A stretch of DNA of 64,000 nucleotides from Symbiodinium natans (taxonomy: Eukaryota; Sar; Dinophyceae; Suessiales; Symbiodiniaceae): assembly GCA_905221605.1 (NCBI GenBank), contig CAJNDS010002597.1, positions 62,001 through 126,000 of the forward strand, in the 5' to 3' direction. Made by a program: the position numbers and the translations under genes. The notes under the pieces are model-generated. The model had not been told where the DNA came from and did not search any database. It was given only the letters and a program-made list of their open reading frames with translations. This document shows positions 43,303-55,472 of this stretch, piece after piece. Positions within the stretch are counted from its first letter, which is position 1; each line of letters starts with the position of its first letter.

Positions 43303-43429
43303 TTAAAAAATGAAATTGAAATTGAAGAAGTTCAAACGACAAGCTCAACCCAACACAACGGGCAAATCCCGACGAGATAGTAGGGAAGCACAGCTCATGT
43401 ATCAAGAACTTAGAAGCTTTGATTGATCC

Positions 43430-44110
43430 AAGCGACAAGCCAGTATGGTTTGTACGTGCATCTGCGAAAGGATGTCTGCATTGGTCAGCTCCTCGGATTC
43501 TGGTCAGGGCGAACAACGGACCGGACGCAGCAGCCGCGTCCCTGGTTTGTTTTGGAAGCCCCGAGACACAACCGGATCTGCTTGGCCCAAGGCTCCAAGC
43601 ACAGGCCCTGCATATACGCAGTGGAGTTGTGGCACCAGAAAGGGCCACCGGTCATGAATTGGCACCAACTTGCAATCGAGGGGTCCGGATCGGTGGCAGG
43701 ATCAACTCCATCAAATGGCCTGAATCAGTGCAGGCAACAGCACCAAACTCCACGACTCAATGCAAAACTCTCTTTGGCTTCGATCCTGGTTGCTCTGCTG
43801 AGGTCGCAGCGTCGCATTTAGCACATCAATGTTAAGCATCAGGAACGGCGCATTCCCAATGACTTCCGTGTACTGCTTCTGATACTCGAAGATGAAGATT
43901 GCCTCAGCTGGCAGCCTGCCATCTATACTTCTGCTGGGATGCACGAAACATGGCCAATCCCTCGCACTGGAGAGGCGGCGGTTGGTCTTATCGACATGAC
44001 TGCGTGCACAAGAGGCGTAACCGAGAATGGGAAGGTGAAGGAAGTAGTACAACGCATTGAGCTTCCAGTGCTCGAAGACAACCTTCTTCTGGGCCTCAGA
44101 AACACACAAA
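43430..44110 (-). CDS. unidentified exons
   Basis: AQKKVVFEHWKLNALYYFLH (44096-44025, acceptor TTCTGAG), AIFIFEYQKQYTEVIGNAPF LMLNIDVLNATL-type sequence (43900-43810), GLCLEPWAKQIRLCLGAS (about 43610-43555) and SEELTNADILSQMHVQTILA (about 43500-43440). Possibly the C-terminal part of a membrane or trafficking protein; not recognised. Confidence 0.4.
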
Positions 44111-44689
44111 CACAAACAAACTAACAAACTAACAAACCAACAAACCAACAAACCAACAAACTAACAAACTAACAAACTAGCAAGCTAGCAAGCCAACAAG
44201 CTAACAAGCTAACAACCTAACAAGCTAACAAACAAACAAACAAACAAACAAGCAAACAAACGAACTAATGAACAAACAAACAAACCAACAAACAAACAAA
44301 TAAACAAATAAACAAACAAACGAACTAATGAACAAACAAACAAACCAACAAACAAACAAACAAACAAACAAACAAACAAACAAACAAACAAACAAACAAA
44401 ACAAACAAAACAGACAAACAAACAAAAAAAACAAACAAAACAAACAAAACAAACAAAACAAACAAAACAAACAAAACAAACAAAACAAACAAAACAAACA
44501 AAACAAACAAAACGAACAAAACAAACAAAACAAACAAAACAAACAAAACAAACAAACAAAACAAACAAAACAAACAAAACAAACAAAACAAACAAAACGA
44601 ACAGACAAACAAACAAACAATCAAACAAACAAAACAAACAAAACAAACAAACCAAACAAAACAAACAAAACAAACAAAACGAACAAACA

Positions 44690-44690
<1 letters not shown>
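44110..44690. repeat. AAAC / AAAAC / CTAACAAA satellite
   Basis: ACTAACAA octamers grade into CAAA tetramers and then the nonamer/pentamer AAAACAAAC. The long frames of FCLFCLF or NKQNKQ type are artefacts. Confidence 0.97.
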
Positions 44691-45475
<785 letters not shown>

Positions 45476-45477
45476 CG

Positions 45478-45870
45478 GGGGGGGGGGGGCCAGCCCGCCC
45501 GCCCGCACGCACGCACGCCCGCACACCACGCACCCACGCACCACGCACCCACGCACCCACGCACCCACGCACCCACGCACCCACGCACCCACGCACCCAC
45601 GCACCCACGCACCCACGCACCCACGCACCCGCACGCACCCACGCACCCACGCACCCACGCACCCACGCACCCACGCACCCACGCACCCACGCACCCACGC
45701 ACCCACGCACCCACGCACCCACGCAGCCACGCAGCCACGCAGCCACGCAGCCACGCAGCCACGCACCCACGCACCCACGCACCCACGCACCCACGCACCC
45801 ACGCACCCACGCACCCACGCACCCACGCACCCACGCACCCACGCACCCACGCACGCACGCACGCAGACAG
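45478..45870. repeat. CCCACGCA octamer satellite
   Basis: Starts after a 13-bp poly-G; about 40 copies of the octamer, with a five-copy block of the variant GCCACGCA at 45724-45763, ending in CGCA and (GACA)n. Confidence 0.97.
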
Positions 45871-46569
45871 ACAGACAGAGACAGACAGGGGATGTTCTGC
45901 TGCTGGGGTCCCCATGAGGGTACTTTAGGAGAACGTGCCCAGGACCATTGGGCTCATGACTGCACCTTCCCGGAATCCCGTAGCTGCACAATCCTCCTCG
46001 GTCGAGCCACGAAGACACAGCTATTCCTTCGCTGCTGACGTCAAACCCTAAACCCTAAACCCGCGACCCCCTGCCCTTACAAGCTTGGTTCCGGGGAGTG
46101 AGGGTTGAAAAACCCACAAAGACCAAAGAATATATACCCTGAACGCCCACGGAACAAGCCTGCAACGTCACTACAGATGCAGCAGCCGAGCCGCGTAGAC
46201 TCTTGGAAGAAAGCTGCAGTGAAAACGGGCCATGGCACAGGTCTCCCTTGGGGCATGACGCAACCACCTCTCGATCCGGGGCGACTCTCTTTAGGAGAAA
46301 CTAACTTAGCTCCACTTGGCAACGCAGGGCCGGGCCTTAAGCACGGTAGAGTTGAAGGTATGTGGTCAACTAAGATCTCTTCTTGACCCCACCTTGACTT
46401 TACTCACAAATAGACAGCTGCGGAGACGGAACGCTGTAAGTGCCTGGTTCGGACCCATGTTTTGGTTGGCTTGAACACCCGGCCACTGCAAATTCAGCAA
46501 CCCTGCATCTAAGCCCTCTTGAAACTAAGGCTGCGGTCCAAACCCAAGCTGCTCGGCTGAAGTGGGCCC

Positions 46570-46695
46570 GACAGCCAAACCCTGAACCCTAAACCCCGAA
46601 ACCCTGAACCCCGAAACCCTAAACACCTAAACCCGTAAACCCCTAAACCCCTAAACCCTTAAACCCCTAAACCCCTAAACCCAAAACCCTGATGA
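46570..46695. repeat. telomere-like array
   Basis: About 16 CCCTAAA/CCCCTAAA/CCCCGAA units. Confidence 0.85.
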
Positions 46696-46719
46696 ACCCT
46701 TTGCATCTAAGCCCTAAAA

Positions 46720-47125
46720 CCCATGAGATCCGCGCGACAAGCACCGAGGGCTTCTGCAACTCCAAGAACCGCTCCGCGACCAGGGCCTCCAACCAGGCAC
46801 TCGGCCCTGGCGCCCTTAAACCCAAAAACTCCGGACCTTAAACCCCAAGTCCATAAACCCCAAAATGCCTCTTTCATTCCCTTGCAGATCCTAAATTCAG
46901 GGATTAAATAGGAGAGGGGCCCCCGGAAAGGGGCTCCACAGCACAAATGAACCTCAACAAGGGGTCTTTAGACCTTTTCTAGTCCGTATCTCAGGTAGCA
47001 CCAAAATTGACTCCTGTGCAACCCTGAGATGGTTCAGCCAAGACGCCGAAGGCATCCGATCGTGCAGGGCGACGGCAGCGTAAGCTTGCTCCCCAAGCTG
47101 CTCGGCCACCTCAAGAGTTGAGGAT
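46720..47125 (-). CDS. two helical exons of an unidentified protein
   Basis: VAEQLGEQAYAAVALHDRMP then SASWLNHLR (47118-47030, acceptor CTTGAG) and PSAWLEALVAERFLELQKPS then VLVARISW (about 46810-46721). The second exon ends ..CATGG at 46721 and the intron starts GTTTTAGGGC, a telomere-like donor. Helical repeats are possible. Confidence 0.45.
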
Positions 47126-47514
47126 TGGTTCGGGGGTAGTTGGCAGTCCTAGCATACATCCTAGAAGCGCCTCTTACGACAACGATATAAACCCTACACA
47201 CGCAAGCAAACCCTACGCGGGGTTGATTCTTGTCGAGGGTGGCCCCTTTTAGCACTTATCCATCAATCTTGTTACCAAAAAAATTATCTACGCCTTACAC
47301 ACGATATGTACATACGTAAAAAAACACAGATATATATATATATATGCCCCCCAGTTATCCACGCCTTTTCTGCTTCTTTTGTGTTTTTCTTGTTCGGGCA
47401 CTGCGTATTTCTGTTTTTCGTTCGTGATTTGTTTTCTTTGTCCCAGCGTGTTGATTTAGATTTTCTTTGTTTCCTTATATCTGGTTGCTTATCTATATGT
47501 TTATATTGCAACAG

Positions 47515-47694
47515 TAGAGACCGGTACAAACCGGTACAAATCGGTACAAGTTGTACCGGCCCCGGCCCCCTGGAACCAAGAACCAAGAACCAACATTGCG
47601 GGGAGGTCTTGCCTTGCAATCTTGGTTCCTGGTTTTTGGTTCCATGGGGCCGGTACAACTTGTACCGATTTGTACCGGTTTGTACCGGTCTCTA
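47515..47694. repeat. 180-bp palindrome, copy 1
   Basis: Arms TAGAGACCGGTACAAACCGG and its complement at the right end, then nested GGTACAAGTTGTACC, then GGAACCAAGAACCAA paired with CTTGGTTCCTGGTTTTTGGTTCC around a centre GGGGAGGTCTTGCC. Confidence 0.9.
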
Positions 47695-47698
47695 TGTT

Positions 47699-47891
47699 GT
47701 CGAAACATACGGGCCGGTACAAACCGGTACAAATCGGTACAAGTTGTACCGGCCCCAGAGAACCAAGAACCAAGAACCAAGATTGCAGGGCAAGACCTCC
47801 CTGCAATCTTGGTTCTTGGTTCTTGGTTCCAGGGGCGGGGCCGGTACAACTTGTACCGTTGTGTACCGGCTTGTACCGGCCCGTGTGTCTC
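47699..47891. repeat. about 190-bp palindrome, copy 2
   Basis: Same plan and largely the same sequence as copy 1, next to it; centre GCAGGGCAAGACCTCCCTGC. Outer ends GTCGAAACATACGGGCC and GGCCCGTGTGTCTCGAC. Confidence 0.9.
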
Positions 47892-47894
47892 GAC

Positions 47895-49260
47895 AAGTTT
47901 AAGGATTTCAAGGGTTTTAGAAAATTTAAATGGGCCGGGCCTTTTCCCAAAATAGCTATTTTGTCTCAAAATTTCAAGGACTTAAGGAATTTCAGGATTT
48001 TAAAAAAATTCTAATGGGCCGGGCCCTTCCCAAAAGAATTTAACATTTTTCAAGATTTTACGGATTTTAAAGCATTTAAGTGGCCTTTTACAATCCTTAA
48101 TATCCTTACAATTTTGAAAGCCAGTGGCCTTTCAAAATCTTAAGGAGTTTGAGGGTTTTAAAGAATTGAAGGCTCCTTTTAAATTCTTTAAAATCCTTAA
48201 AACTTTGAAAGGGGAAACAGAACCATCAAATAGTACGTAAAGGTGAGTCGTACACAGGGCTATAAGGTTCTAATCCTTTAGGTAATGCCTCCACCGTAAA
48301 CCTTTGAACCCTCTAGGCCTATAGGGTTTAAACTCTATAGTGCTGGCTCTAGAGATAAACCTTGAAAAATCTTGAACCGTTAAACTTTATGGGGTTTAAA
48401 GGTTTAAAGACCTACGGTCTGGGCATGTATACCTTCAGTGCCTATATGGCTAAAACTTTTGAGGCTTTTAGAGCCCCAGAGGCTTTCAGTGTTCTGACCC
48501 TAAAGGGCTTAGGATTTAGATTTAAATGCCTAAACCGTAAGCCCTTATGGTTTAAACTCTATGGGCTTATAAACCTTGAAGACCCCTAAACCTTTGAACC
48601 CGATACCTGCTTATTCTTTGCATTTCCACCAAGCCCTAAAAACAGAGGCATAACCAGAAGGGATTTTAGGTTTAGGGATTTACGCCTGTAGCCATATAGG
48701 GTTTTTCAGGCTCTAATCCTATAGGCAATGCCTAAACCTTAAGCCCTAAACTGTTGAACCCTCTAGGCCTAGAGGGTTCAAACCCTATAGGGCTAACCCC
48801 GTGAGGGCTTTAGAGATAAACCTTGAAATCCCTACACCTTTAGACTTTATGGGGTTTAAAGGCTTAACAACCTAAGGTCTGGGCATGTATACCTTCATCG
48901 CCTATGGGGTTAAAACTTTTGAGGCTGTTAGAGCCCTATAGGCTTTCCGGGTCTTGACCCTAAAGGGTTCAGGTTTAGATGCCTAAATCGTAAACCCTTA
49001 CGGGTTAAACTCCATGGGCTTAGGTTTGAATACCTAGATCTTAAATCTTCAAACCTATTAACCCTATAGGATGTAAAGGTTAAGGGTTTAGGTGTGATTG
49101 CTTAACCTTTAAACCCTATGGATCTAAAGGTTCAGGTTTCAGGTTTAAGCCTAAACCCTATCGGCTTTAAGCCTTAAACCCTATAGGGTTTCGGGGCGTC
49201 TCTTTTTACAAGACTTAAACTTTAACCGATAGGGTTTTAAGGATAAGCCCTGAAAGAAAA
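47895..49260. repeat. degenerate TTTAAAGG-type repeat with a duplicated block
   Basis: Degenerate AAGGATTTTAAAG, then AAACCTATAGGG-like sequence. A block at about 48264-48560 recurs at about 48702-48990 in the same order (ctaatccta.aggcaatgcc, gaaccctctaggcct, ctttatggggtttaaagg, tctgggcatgtataccttca, taaaacttttgaggct). No coding signal. Confidence 0.85.
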
Positions 49261-49444
49261 AGCATTTACAAAAACCAGAGAGCGTAGCGGAGCGGAAGGG
49301 ACGGGAGGAGGTCGCTGTGCCCAGTGTTTGGACAGATGGAGAGGACTCAGCATCTCAAGGATTGCATACATTTGCGTTATGTAGAGGATTGGGTTTTTTT
49401 GGGGGGGCGGGGCGGAGTTCAGGGGTCACCGCGGCCCGTGAAGC

Positions 49445-49476
<32 letters not shown>

Positions 49477-49619
49477 GTACGCACACATTATGTATCTGCA
49501 TGTACACACTCCATTCTATCAACCCTAAGCGGCCCGCATCTGGCCTTTTCAACCACGGCCTCGCCATTGCAGAAGACGATGGCCATGCAGGTGCCTCTTG
49601 GGCACTAGCACGTTAGGGA

Positions 49620-49760
49620 GGGTTTAGGATTTAGGGTTTCGGGTTTAGGGTCTGGGGTTCAGGGTCCGTCCGAAACATGTTGCACCTGGGGCACTCACTA
49701 AACCCCTCAAGAATGCCGAACCCAAACCCTAAACCCTCAACCATGAAGACGCTGAACTCT
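49620..49760. repeat. degenerate telomere-like units
   Basis: TTTAGGG type at 49620-49668 and CCCTAAA type at 49722-49745. From 49260 to 50100 no convincing exon was found. Confidence 0.6.
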
Positions 49761-50104
49761 TGAGGTTCCCTAAAACACGGAACCCTAATCCCTCAAGTTT
49801 GGACCCGAAATCACGACCCAAACCTGAACCCGAGCTAAACCGCTAGGAGACAACCCTCCCTCAACCCACCGAACCACTTGTTTGGGCAGCTGGGACCTAA
49901 TTTCGCATGGGCCTCGGCGTGATTATCCGTCCCTTCATCGCATCCCTGCCCAGCATATCTACGCGTGTGTTGCAACCGCATTTAAACGGCGTGCTGCCAG
50001 CGCATTCACGTATTGGGCCCATCCAGAGCCTCGCAGAATACAATCATCGCGTGTTACTGCCCAACCCCATACGTCATAGCACCATGAATTCCCTTTCCTT
50101 ATTC

Positions 50105-50490
50105 CCTCCAGCCAAACCCCAAACCCCAAACCCGAAACCCCAACCCCTAGTTGAACCCTAAACCCAAAACCCTAAACCCTAAACCCCTAATTAAACCCTA
50201 AACCCCTAAACTTGCAGCCACTCAGCACCTCCAAGCGCACCCGCCCTGAAGCCGCGGGCCTTGGGGCCGCAGCAGCGCCAGCGCCTCGCGGAGCTGTTCC
50301 GGCCTCGGAGGCCCGATCCTAATAGGGTTTAGGGTTTAGGGTTTAGGGTTTGGGGTTTAGGGTTTGGGGTTTGGGGTTTAGGGTTTAGGGTTTAGGGTTT
50401 AGGGTTTGGGGTTTGGGGTTTAGGGCAGTTTAGGGTTTAGGGTTTGGGGTTTAGAGTTTAGGGTTTAGGGTTTAGGGTTTAGATGGCCCT
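50105..50490. repeat. telomere-like arrays flanking a candidate exon
   Basis: CCCTAAA-type units at 50105-50212 and TTTAGGG/TTTGGGG units at 50322-50485, opposite in orientation, with GC-rich sequence between. Confidence 0.85.
50222..50316 (-). CDS. short candidate exon between two telomere-like arrays
   Basis: Reads GPPRPEQLREALALLRPQGP. Acceptor on the minus strand is CCCTAAACCCTATTAG, so the intron 3' end lies within the repeat. Unidentified. Confidence 0.4.
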
Positions 50491-51329
50491 TGCCTTAAAG
50501 GGGGGGGACCCCGAAAAGTTACCGGTAACATTTCCAGGTCTCTCGCCGGGCATCTGGGAAAAACATGCAAACCTACCCCACAATCCGTGTAACATTTCAA
50601 GAACATAACAGAGACAGAGAACCAAAGCACGTATGTGCAGGTTTTTGTGTGGGCAAGACACACAAGCTAAAATGTTACCAAGCCTGGGGGGGAGGTCTCC
50701 TGGTAACAATTCCGACCGCCAAAAATGTTTCCACGAAACCATCGGTAACTGACGCAGCCCCCCCCCCCCCCCGGAAACATTTCCTAAAGCAGGGCAATGG
50801 GTTTAGGGTTTAGGGTTTAGGGTATTCAAACCCCACCCCACCCCCATATTGGGGGTTTACGATATTTTGGGGTGGTACCTTGGGCTTTGGTTTGTTTAGG
50901 GTTTAGTGTAGGGTTAGAAAGGGTGCCCAGGGGGCCTAATACCTCCTAAATCTCATCAAAGAAGGTTTGAGAGGACATTTTGCTTGGCTTTTCTTGGAGG
51001 CTTGTTAGACGCTTTTACAGGTTGCGAGCCTTCAGGCGTGTTGCTGTAGGTGTTTTATGCGAGCCTGGGGGCAGGGGGGGGGGGGAGTTTTCTGTGCTTC
51101 ACGAGCCTCAATAACCTTGGCAGCTTTGGGGGGCTTTCGGCTTACTGCTCCCTTTGGGATTTCAGGGGCAGGGTCAGGCGATGTGGAGGCTTAGGGTTCG
51201 GGATTTTCTTGAGTCGAGAAGATCAGAGTTCTGAAGTGTTCTGGTCATATCAGAGCATTTTCACTCGCAGGAGACGTGTATGTTTGGATAAGGAGGCCAG
51301 CAGCATGACTTGGGCGTAACATGTCATGA

Positions 51330-51850
51330 GGGCGGGTCAGGCTGCCGAAGATGAACTAGTACAGATACAAGATGAGAAGAGTTCGAACAATGAAGTCGCA
51401 AGTTCGAGCAAAGCGTTCTGTTGAGGGCTCGCCTGAGAGGACTTCCTTCTGCGAGACTTGGGCAGCACATGGCAGCAGGCAGATCCTTCTCGCCTTTTGA
51501 ATGGCTCTGCGCCACAGACCACAATCCCAGCTGCACAGGGTGTGCTAGTTGGCAGGACCAAGAACCCAGGAATCGCCAAGACTTACTTGGACGAGGGAAA
51601 ATGCATGGAAGATGCAGATGTGAAGGCTGGCTTTGCTCCTAGCCTTCTTTAAGATGTATCTCTTTCCCGCAGTTCGCTTCAGTGCACTTGAAGTGAGCGT
51701 ACTGCTTGGAGAGTCGCCTTGGCACGCGATGTCGTCACAATGAGTCGCAAAGGGACATTCCTTGTGAGAACACGAATCTACAGATAAGAGATGGACGCAG
51801 CGCGGCCGCTTCCTGCTCGCCCTGTGTTCACGAAGGCCTTGCCCCCGCAC
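51330..51850 (-). CDS. unidentified exons
   Basis: An exon with CSHKECPFATHCDDIACQGD (about 51780-51720), ending HICIFHAFSLVQ before a consensus donor GTAAGT (about 51585), then LGLWSVAQSHSKGEKDLPAA (51532 onward, acceptor CTGTGCAG, phase 0). The Cys/His spacing might bind zinc, but this is speculation. Confidence 0.35.
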
Positions 51851-52009
51851 CTCAGAGCGCCATGCTGGAAGTCGCGACGAGAGAGACAGAGAGAGGCGGA
51901 GAGGCAAAGAGGCAGAGACGACAAACACAGAGATATGAGCGCTTCCTGTCAAAAAGAAGCACGCGCTTCGACCAGGCTGCAAATGCCAAGGCAGCTGATT
52001 ACATCGCAA

Positions 52010-52275
52010 ACCTTAAACCCTAAACCCTACACCCTAAACCCTAAGCCCTAAACCCTAAACGCTGTTTACCACGTGCTTCTGAGTCCAAGCTCTCTGGGTC
52101 CGGCGCTCGGGGCACCGGGCCATCTGGCCACCTTGAAAGGGAAAAGGCGAACGTCCCCTACACGCACTTGCTACGGCTCTGGCTGCTGACAAAGCGAACC
52201 CGGGAAGGAACACATAACACCCTAAACCCTAAACCCCTAAACCTCTAAACCCTAAACCCTAAATCCTAAACCCTA
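52010..52275. repeat. two CCCTAAA arrays
   Basis: 52012-52060 and 52218-52275; the second directly adjoins the stop codon of the gene ending at 52278. Confidence 0.85.
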
Positions 52276-52277
52276 AA

Positions 52278-52932
52278 TTAGGGAACACCGTCAGCTCCCC
52301 TTCTCTCTCCAGGAGCCGAGGCACTGGGCATCTTTGCCTCTTGGAGCGATTCCAGGGCCCAGCGCTGCCGCTTGGCCTGCAGCTCGGAGCAGGCCCACTC
52401 CCGGGGGTCCTGACAGAGTCGAATTCTTGGCTTGAGAAATCTCGTGATTGGCGCGAATCCCCGCCATGTCTTTTCTTCGAAAAATGATTCGGCAACATCA
52501 GTTTGTGGTCCCCCGGGAGTTGTGTTGAGGTTGTCGGGTCATGCTAGCAGTAGGTTTTGTGCTGCGCCTGCGGAATACTTCTGACCTGAGCTCCTGAGCT
52601 GTTTCTGCATCTGTTTTCAGAAGCCTCGCCCCCCCCCCCCCCCTGCGCCTGCCGCGCAATGGCAAGAGCCCGGGCCGAGCCAGCAGCGAGGATCTCCTTC
52701 CGTAGCGCCTTCGGTGACGAGCTTAAGGATCTGCAAGACTTGGGGGTTTACGAAAATAAGGGACCCCGAACATAGACCCCAAATAGTATTTAATAAGGTA
52801 CCCCCAAGTTCGGAACCCGCACTTCCTTCCGAGTTCCCCCGCTCCCTGGACCTCATTGTTCTTCAGGGCGGCGGAGAGCGCCAGCAAGCGCCGCCGGGCA
52901 CCTCCCCCATGAAGAGCAAGGAAGGCCTCGCA
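52278..52932 (-). CDS. short helical protein with a MITE intron
   Basis: Three exons in continuous frame: AFLALHGGGARRRLLALSAA then LKNNEVQGAGELGR (from about 52928, acceptor CTGCGAG), KSLSSSPKALRKEILAAGSA then RALAIARQ (52730-52670, GC donor), and DPREWACSELQAKRQRWALE to GERRGADGVP with TAA at 52280-52278 (52409-52278, acceptor CTGTCAG). The first intron (52822-52731) is a family B element. Helical and basic; family not recognised. More 5' exons are likely, since a telomere-like array begins at 52945. Confidence 0.6.
52731..52822 (-). mobile_element. family B element forming a whole 92-bp intron
   Basis: Donor GTGCGGGTTCCGAACTTGGG, acceptor CCCCCAAGTCTTGCAG. The exon halves join as AA plus A (Lys) and stay open for 60 codons. 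The element shares GGGGGTTTACGAAAATAAGGG, the aaggtaccccc block and TTCGGAACCC with other copies. Confidence 0.8.
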
Positions 52933-52942
52933 GGTTAACGTG

Positions 52943-53062
52943 GTCTAGGGTTTAGGGTTAGGGTTTAGGGTTAATTAGGGTTTAGGGTTTAGGGTTTAGG
53001 GTTGATTAGGGTTTAGGGTTTAGGGTTTAGGGTTTAGGGTTTAGGGTTTAGGGTTTAGGGCT
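52943..53062. repeat. TTTAGGG array
   Basis: About 15 units with two GGTTAATTAGGG / GGTTGATTAGGG interruptions; lies between two genes. Confidence 0.95.
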
Positions 53063-53104
53063 CTTAGTACTACCAACTTCAACCCACTCATCTATTGCAG
53101 CATG

Positions 53105-55472
53105 TCACAGGTTTTCCCGCATCAGGTCTTCTTGCTCCAGAGCACTGAAGGCTAAGGGCGTTGCTCCAGAGGTCCAGTGCCGCCAGGCACGTGCCGAGGC
53201 CTCGTTGAGAGGGCTCAGGGCTTCCAGCGCTTCACGGAGGTCTGCTGCGAGCGGGAGCGCCACCTCCAAGCCTCCTCCGGCTACGTTTCCGGGGACTGCC
53301 AGCCGGTATCGAAAAAGGAACTGGCGGCCAACACCGGGCCCAAGCACGGCAGGGAAACTGGTCCCGTACCGTAGATCCGCCACCACCGGATGACCCAAGT
53401 GTGCCAAGTGCACCCGGATCTGGTGCTTCCGCCCCGTGACGATGGATGCCGCCACGAGCGTGTACAGCTCGCCGGCCTGTCCACGCAGCCAGGCGCAGGG
53501 CAGGAAGCGCGTCTCGGCAGGAAAGCCATCATCAGACACAATGCTGCCAGACAGCGGGATTCCGCGGATGGCGGCGCGAACAACGTTCAGGCCGAATGGC
53601 ATCTGACCATGGCAGAGTGCGATGTACTCCCGCTCAAGAGCCAGGGTCTCCTGAAGGCACCATTGCTGCAGTCCCCAACATCCCCACCTCGTCATACCTA
53701 TTGCCTCTCATACTCTGTCAGGGAACCCGTAAACCTCAAGCCTCCCTTCTTTCGCAGTCCTGTTGCAGCCGCAGTGTGTAGTATGCCTGGTACGATGTGG
53801 CCGCAAGCACGAGCCCTTCTGAGGGCAAGTCCAAGCGCCCCAAAAAGCCAAATCCACATGCCAAGTCCCTCAGCACGGGGTGAGGGTAAAGCTCTCTGAG
53901 AAAGGATGACAGCTTCGGAGGCGATGATCCAGGACGTGGCACCGCATCCTTGCCTCCATCCACCTCCCACCCGGGCGGCTTGTGAAGAAACAGGATGCCA
54001 TCTGCGCTTAGAAGGATTTCTGGCTCTGGCCCCTCAGTGACATCGGCGGGGGCTTCATCGCCTGGGGCCTTGAAGGGCAGGCAAGAATCCCAGCGCCGTC
54101 CTATTTCAATAGCCAAGCTCGAGGCCGACGTCATCAGAGGTTCCGCACGGACCTTTGCGAAGGAGAAGGCCCAAACGAGCTGAAGCAAGGGATCCAAAAG
54201 CTCTCTGTGCACCTCTGGCTTGGGCCTCTCCAAGCTGGAGCCCGTGCCAAGCTGCTGCAGATGAAAATGCACCTCTTTGTCCGCAGCAGGCATGACCTCC
54301 TCTTCCAAGAAGCGGCTGCTGAAAGCAAGCGTTGTCCACGACCACGCCACCGAGGCCAGCGCTCGCAAGTTCATGCCTCTGCATCCCTTGCACAGCCGAG
54401 GAAGGTTTGCCGACCACTCTGGACAGACAAAGCGAACGGCGGCCATGGACCATGACACGGCCGCGAGCTCCGTCGGAGACAGCTTGGTCTGACCCAGGGC
54501 CGCACGGGCGAGTGCGGTCCACAGTCCAGGCATCGCTCGCCGCGAGCACAGCACTGTGGCAAAAGCCCAGCATGTGTGGGCCAGCTCCTGTGGCGAAAAG
54601 CCCTGTGCACCCAAGACGGTGAGAGTTGCGGCTGCCATCCGAGGCCAGAATGGCCCTGTCACTGCCAGAGTGGCAAAGGCCCACGCTGATGCAGCCATGG
54701 CTTTCGGCGTCCGTTGCCGAAGTGCCTGTTCCGACACAACGGACATCACAGCCAACGTCTCCTCGCAGGCCTTGCCTTGGGCCAAGGCGGCCAAGGCCCA
54801 GAGGACCGCTGCGGCCTCCTCGGCTCGGAGCTCCCGAGCCCTTTGCTGCGCGACCGCGACCGCAGCACGCTGCAGGGGGCTTTCCACTGAGAGCCGCGCC
54901 GTGGCCCACACCACATTGGCCACGGCCTGTGTGGAGCCAGCGGACAGGATGGAGGCGGGCACTGCTTCAACGGCCAGCAGGAGGGGTTTGTGAAACTGCC
55001 GTAGCGATGCACACGCCCAGAGCGTGTTGGATACTCCCTGGGCGGACATCTGTGGCACGGCCACGGCGGCATGGCCGAGAACCACCTCCACGAGGGGACC
55101 CTGCACCGCAAGCGCAGCAAAGGACCACAAGGTCATGGAGATGCCCTGCGCATCCATGTCGGAGGCCCTGCTTGCTACAAGGCGTGGTAACTCCTCTGCT
55201 TCGGTCAAGGAACCCAGCTGCAATCTCCCCACCGACCAGGCTACCAAGCACAGCTGGCGAGGAGTCATGGCTGCCAGCGTGTCTGGGTCCGTGAGCTCCT
55301 CATGGAACTTGACGAGTTTCCTGGGGTCAAACTTCTCTGCAGCGTGGGAGCGCTTCGCGGCTTTCGCCGCTTGGTGAAGGCGGGTAACTGCTACGACCGC
55401 CCTTTGGGCTACTTGCCCTGACTGGCGGAGCGATGCGTCCAGCGCGGGTCCATGGATCAGTCTTGCTGGCAT
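53105..55472 (-). CDS. OPR/RAP-type helical repeats fused to RluA pseudouridine synthase
   Basis: Exon 1 (55472-53760) holds about nine degenerate 35-40-residue repeats with the signature LANxxWAxAxL, e.g. QLCLVAWSVGRLQL, GISMTLWSFAALAV, GVSNTLWACASLRQ, AVANVVWATARL, AAAVLWALAALAQG, MAASAWAFATLAV, ELAHTCWAFATVLC, ELAAVSWSMAAVRF, ALASVAWSWTTLAF. These resemble organelle RNA-binding OPR/FASTK-RAP repeats. The C-terminal third is an RluA-family synthase: ILFLHKPPGWEVDG, then GFLGRLDLPSEGLVLAA with the catalytic Asp in RLD. After a 109-bp intron (53759-53651; GA-AG in the frame-keeping model) come REYIALCHGQMP, VTGRKHQIRVHLAHLGHPVV and ADLRYG, TGA at 53107-53105. The family isomerises uridine to pseudouridine in rRNA, tRNA or mRNA. 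The fusion suggests organelle RNA targeting; the start at 55472 is the first Met of the open frame. Confidence 0.85.

Noticed and set aside
46055-46322. CCCH zinc finger suggested by CPKGDLCHGPFS
   Set aside because: The Cys/His spacing does not fit CCCH or other zinc-finger families and the flanking sequence does not help.
47284-48014. Frames of 120-198 codons on both strands with repeated FLVLGS or TGRYKPVQ units
   Set aside because: They follow from the two large palindromes, which read similarly on both strands. No family similarity.
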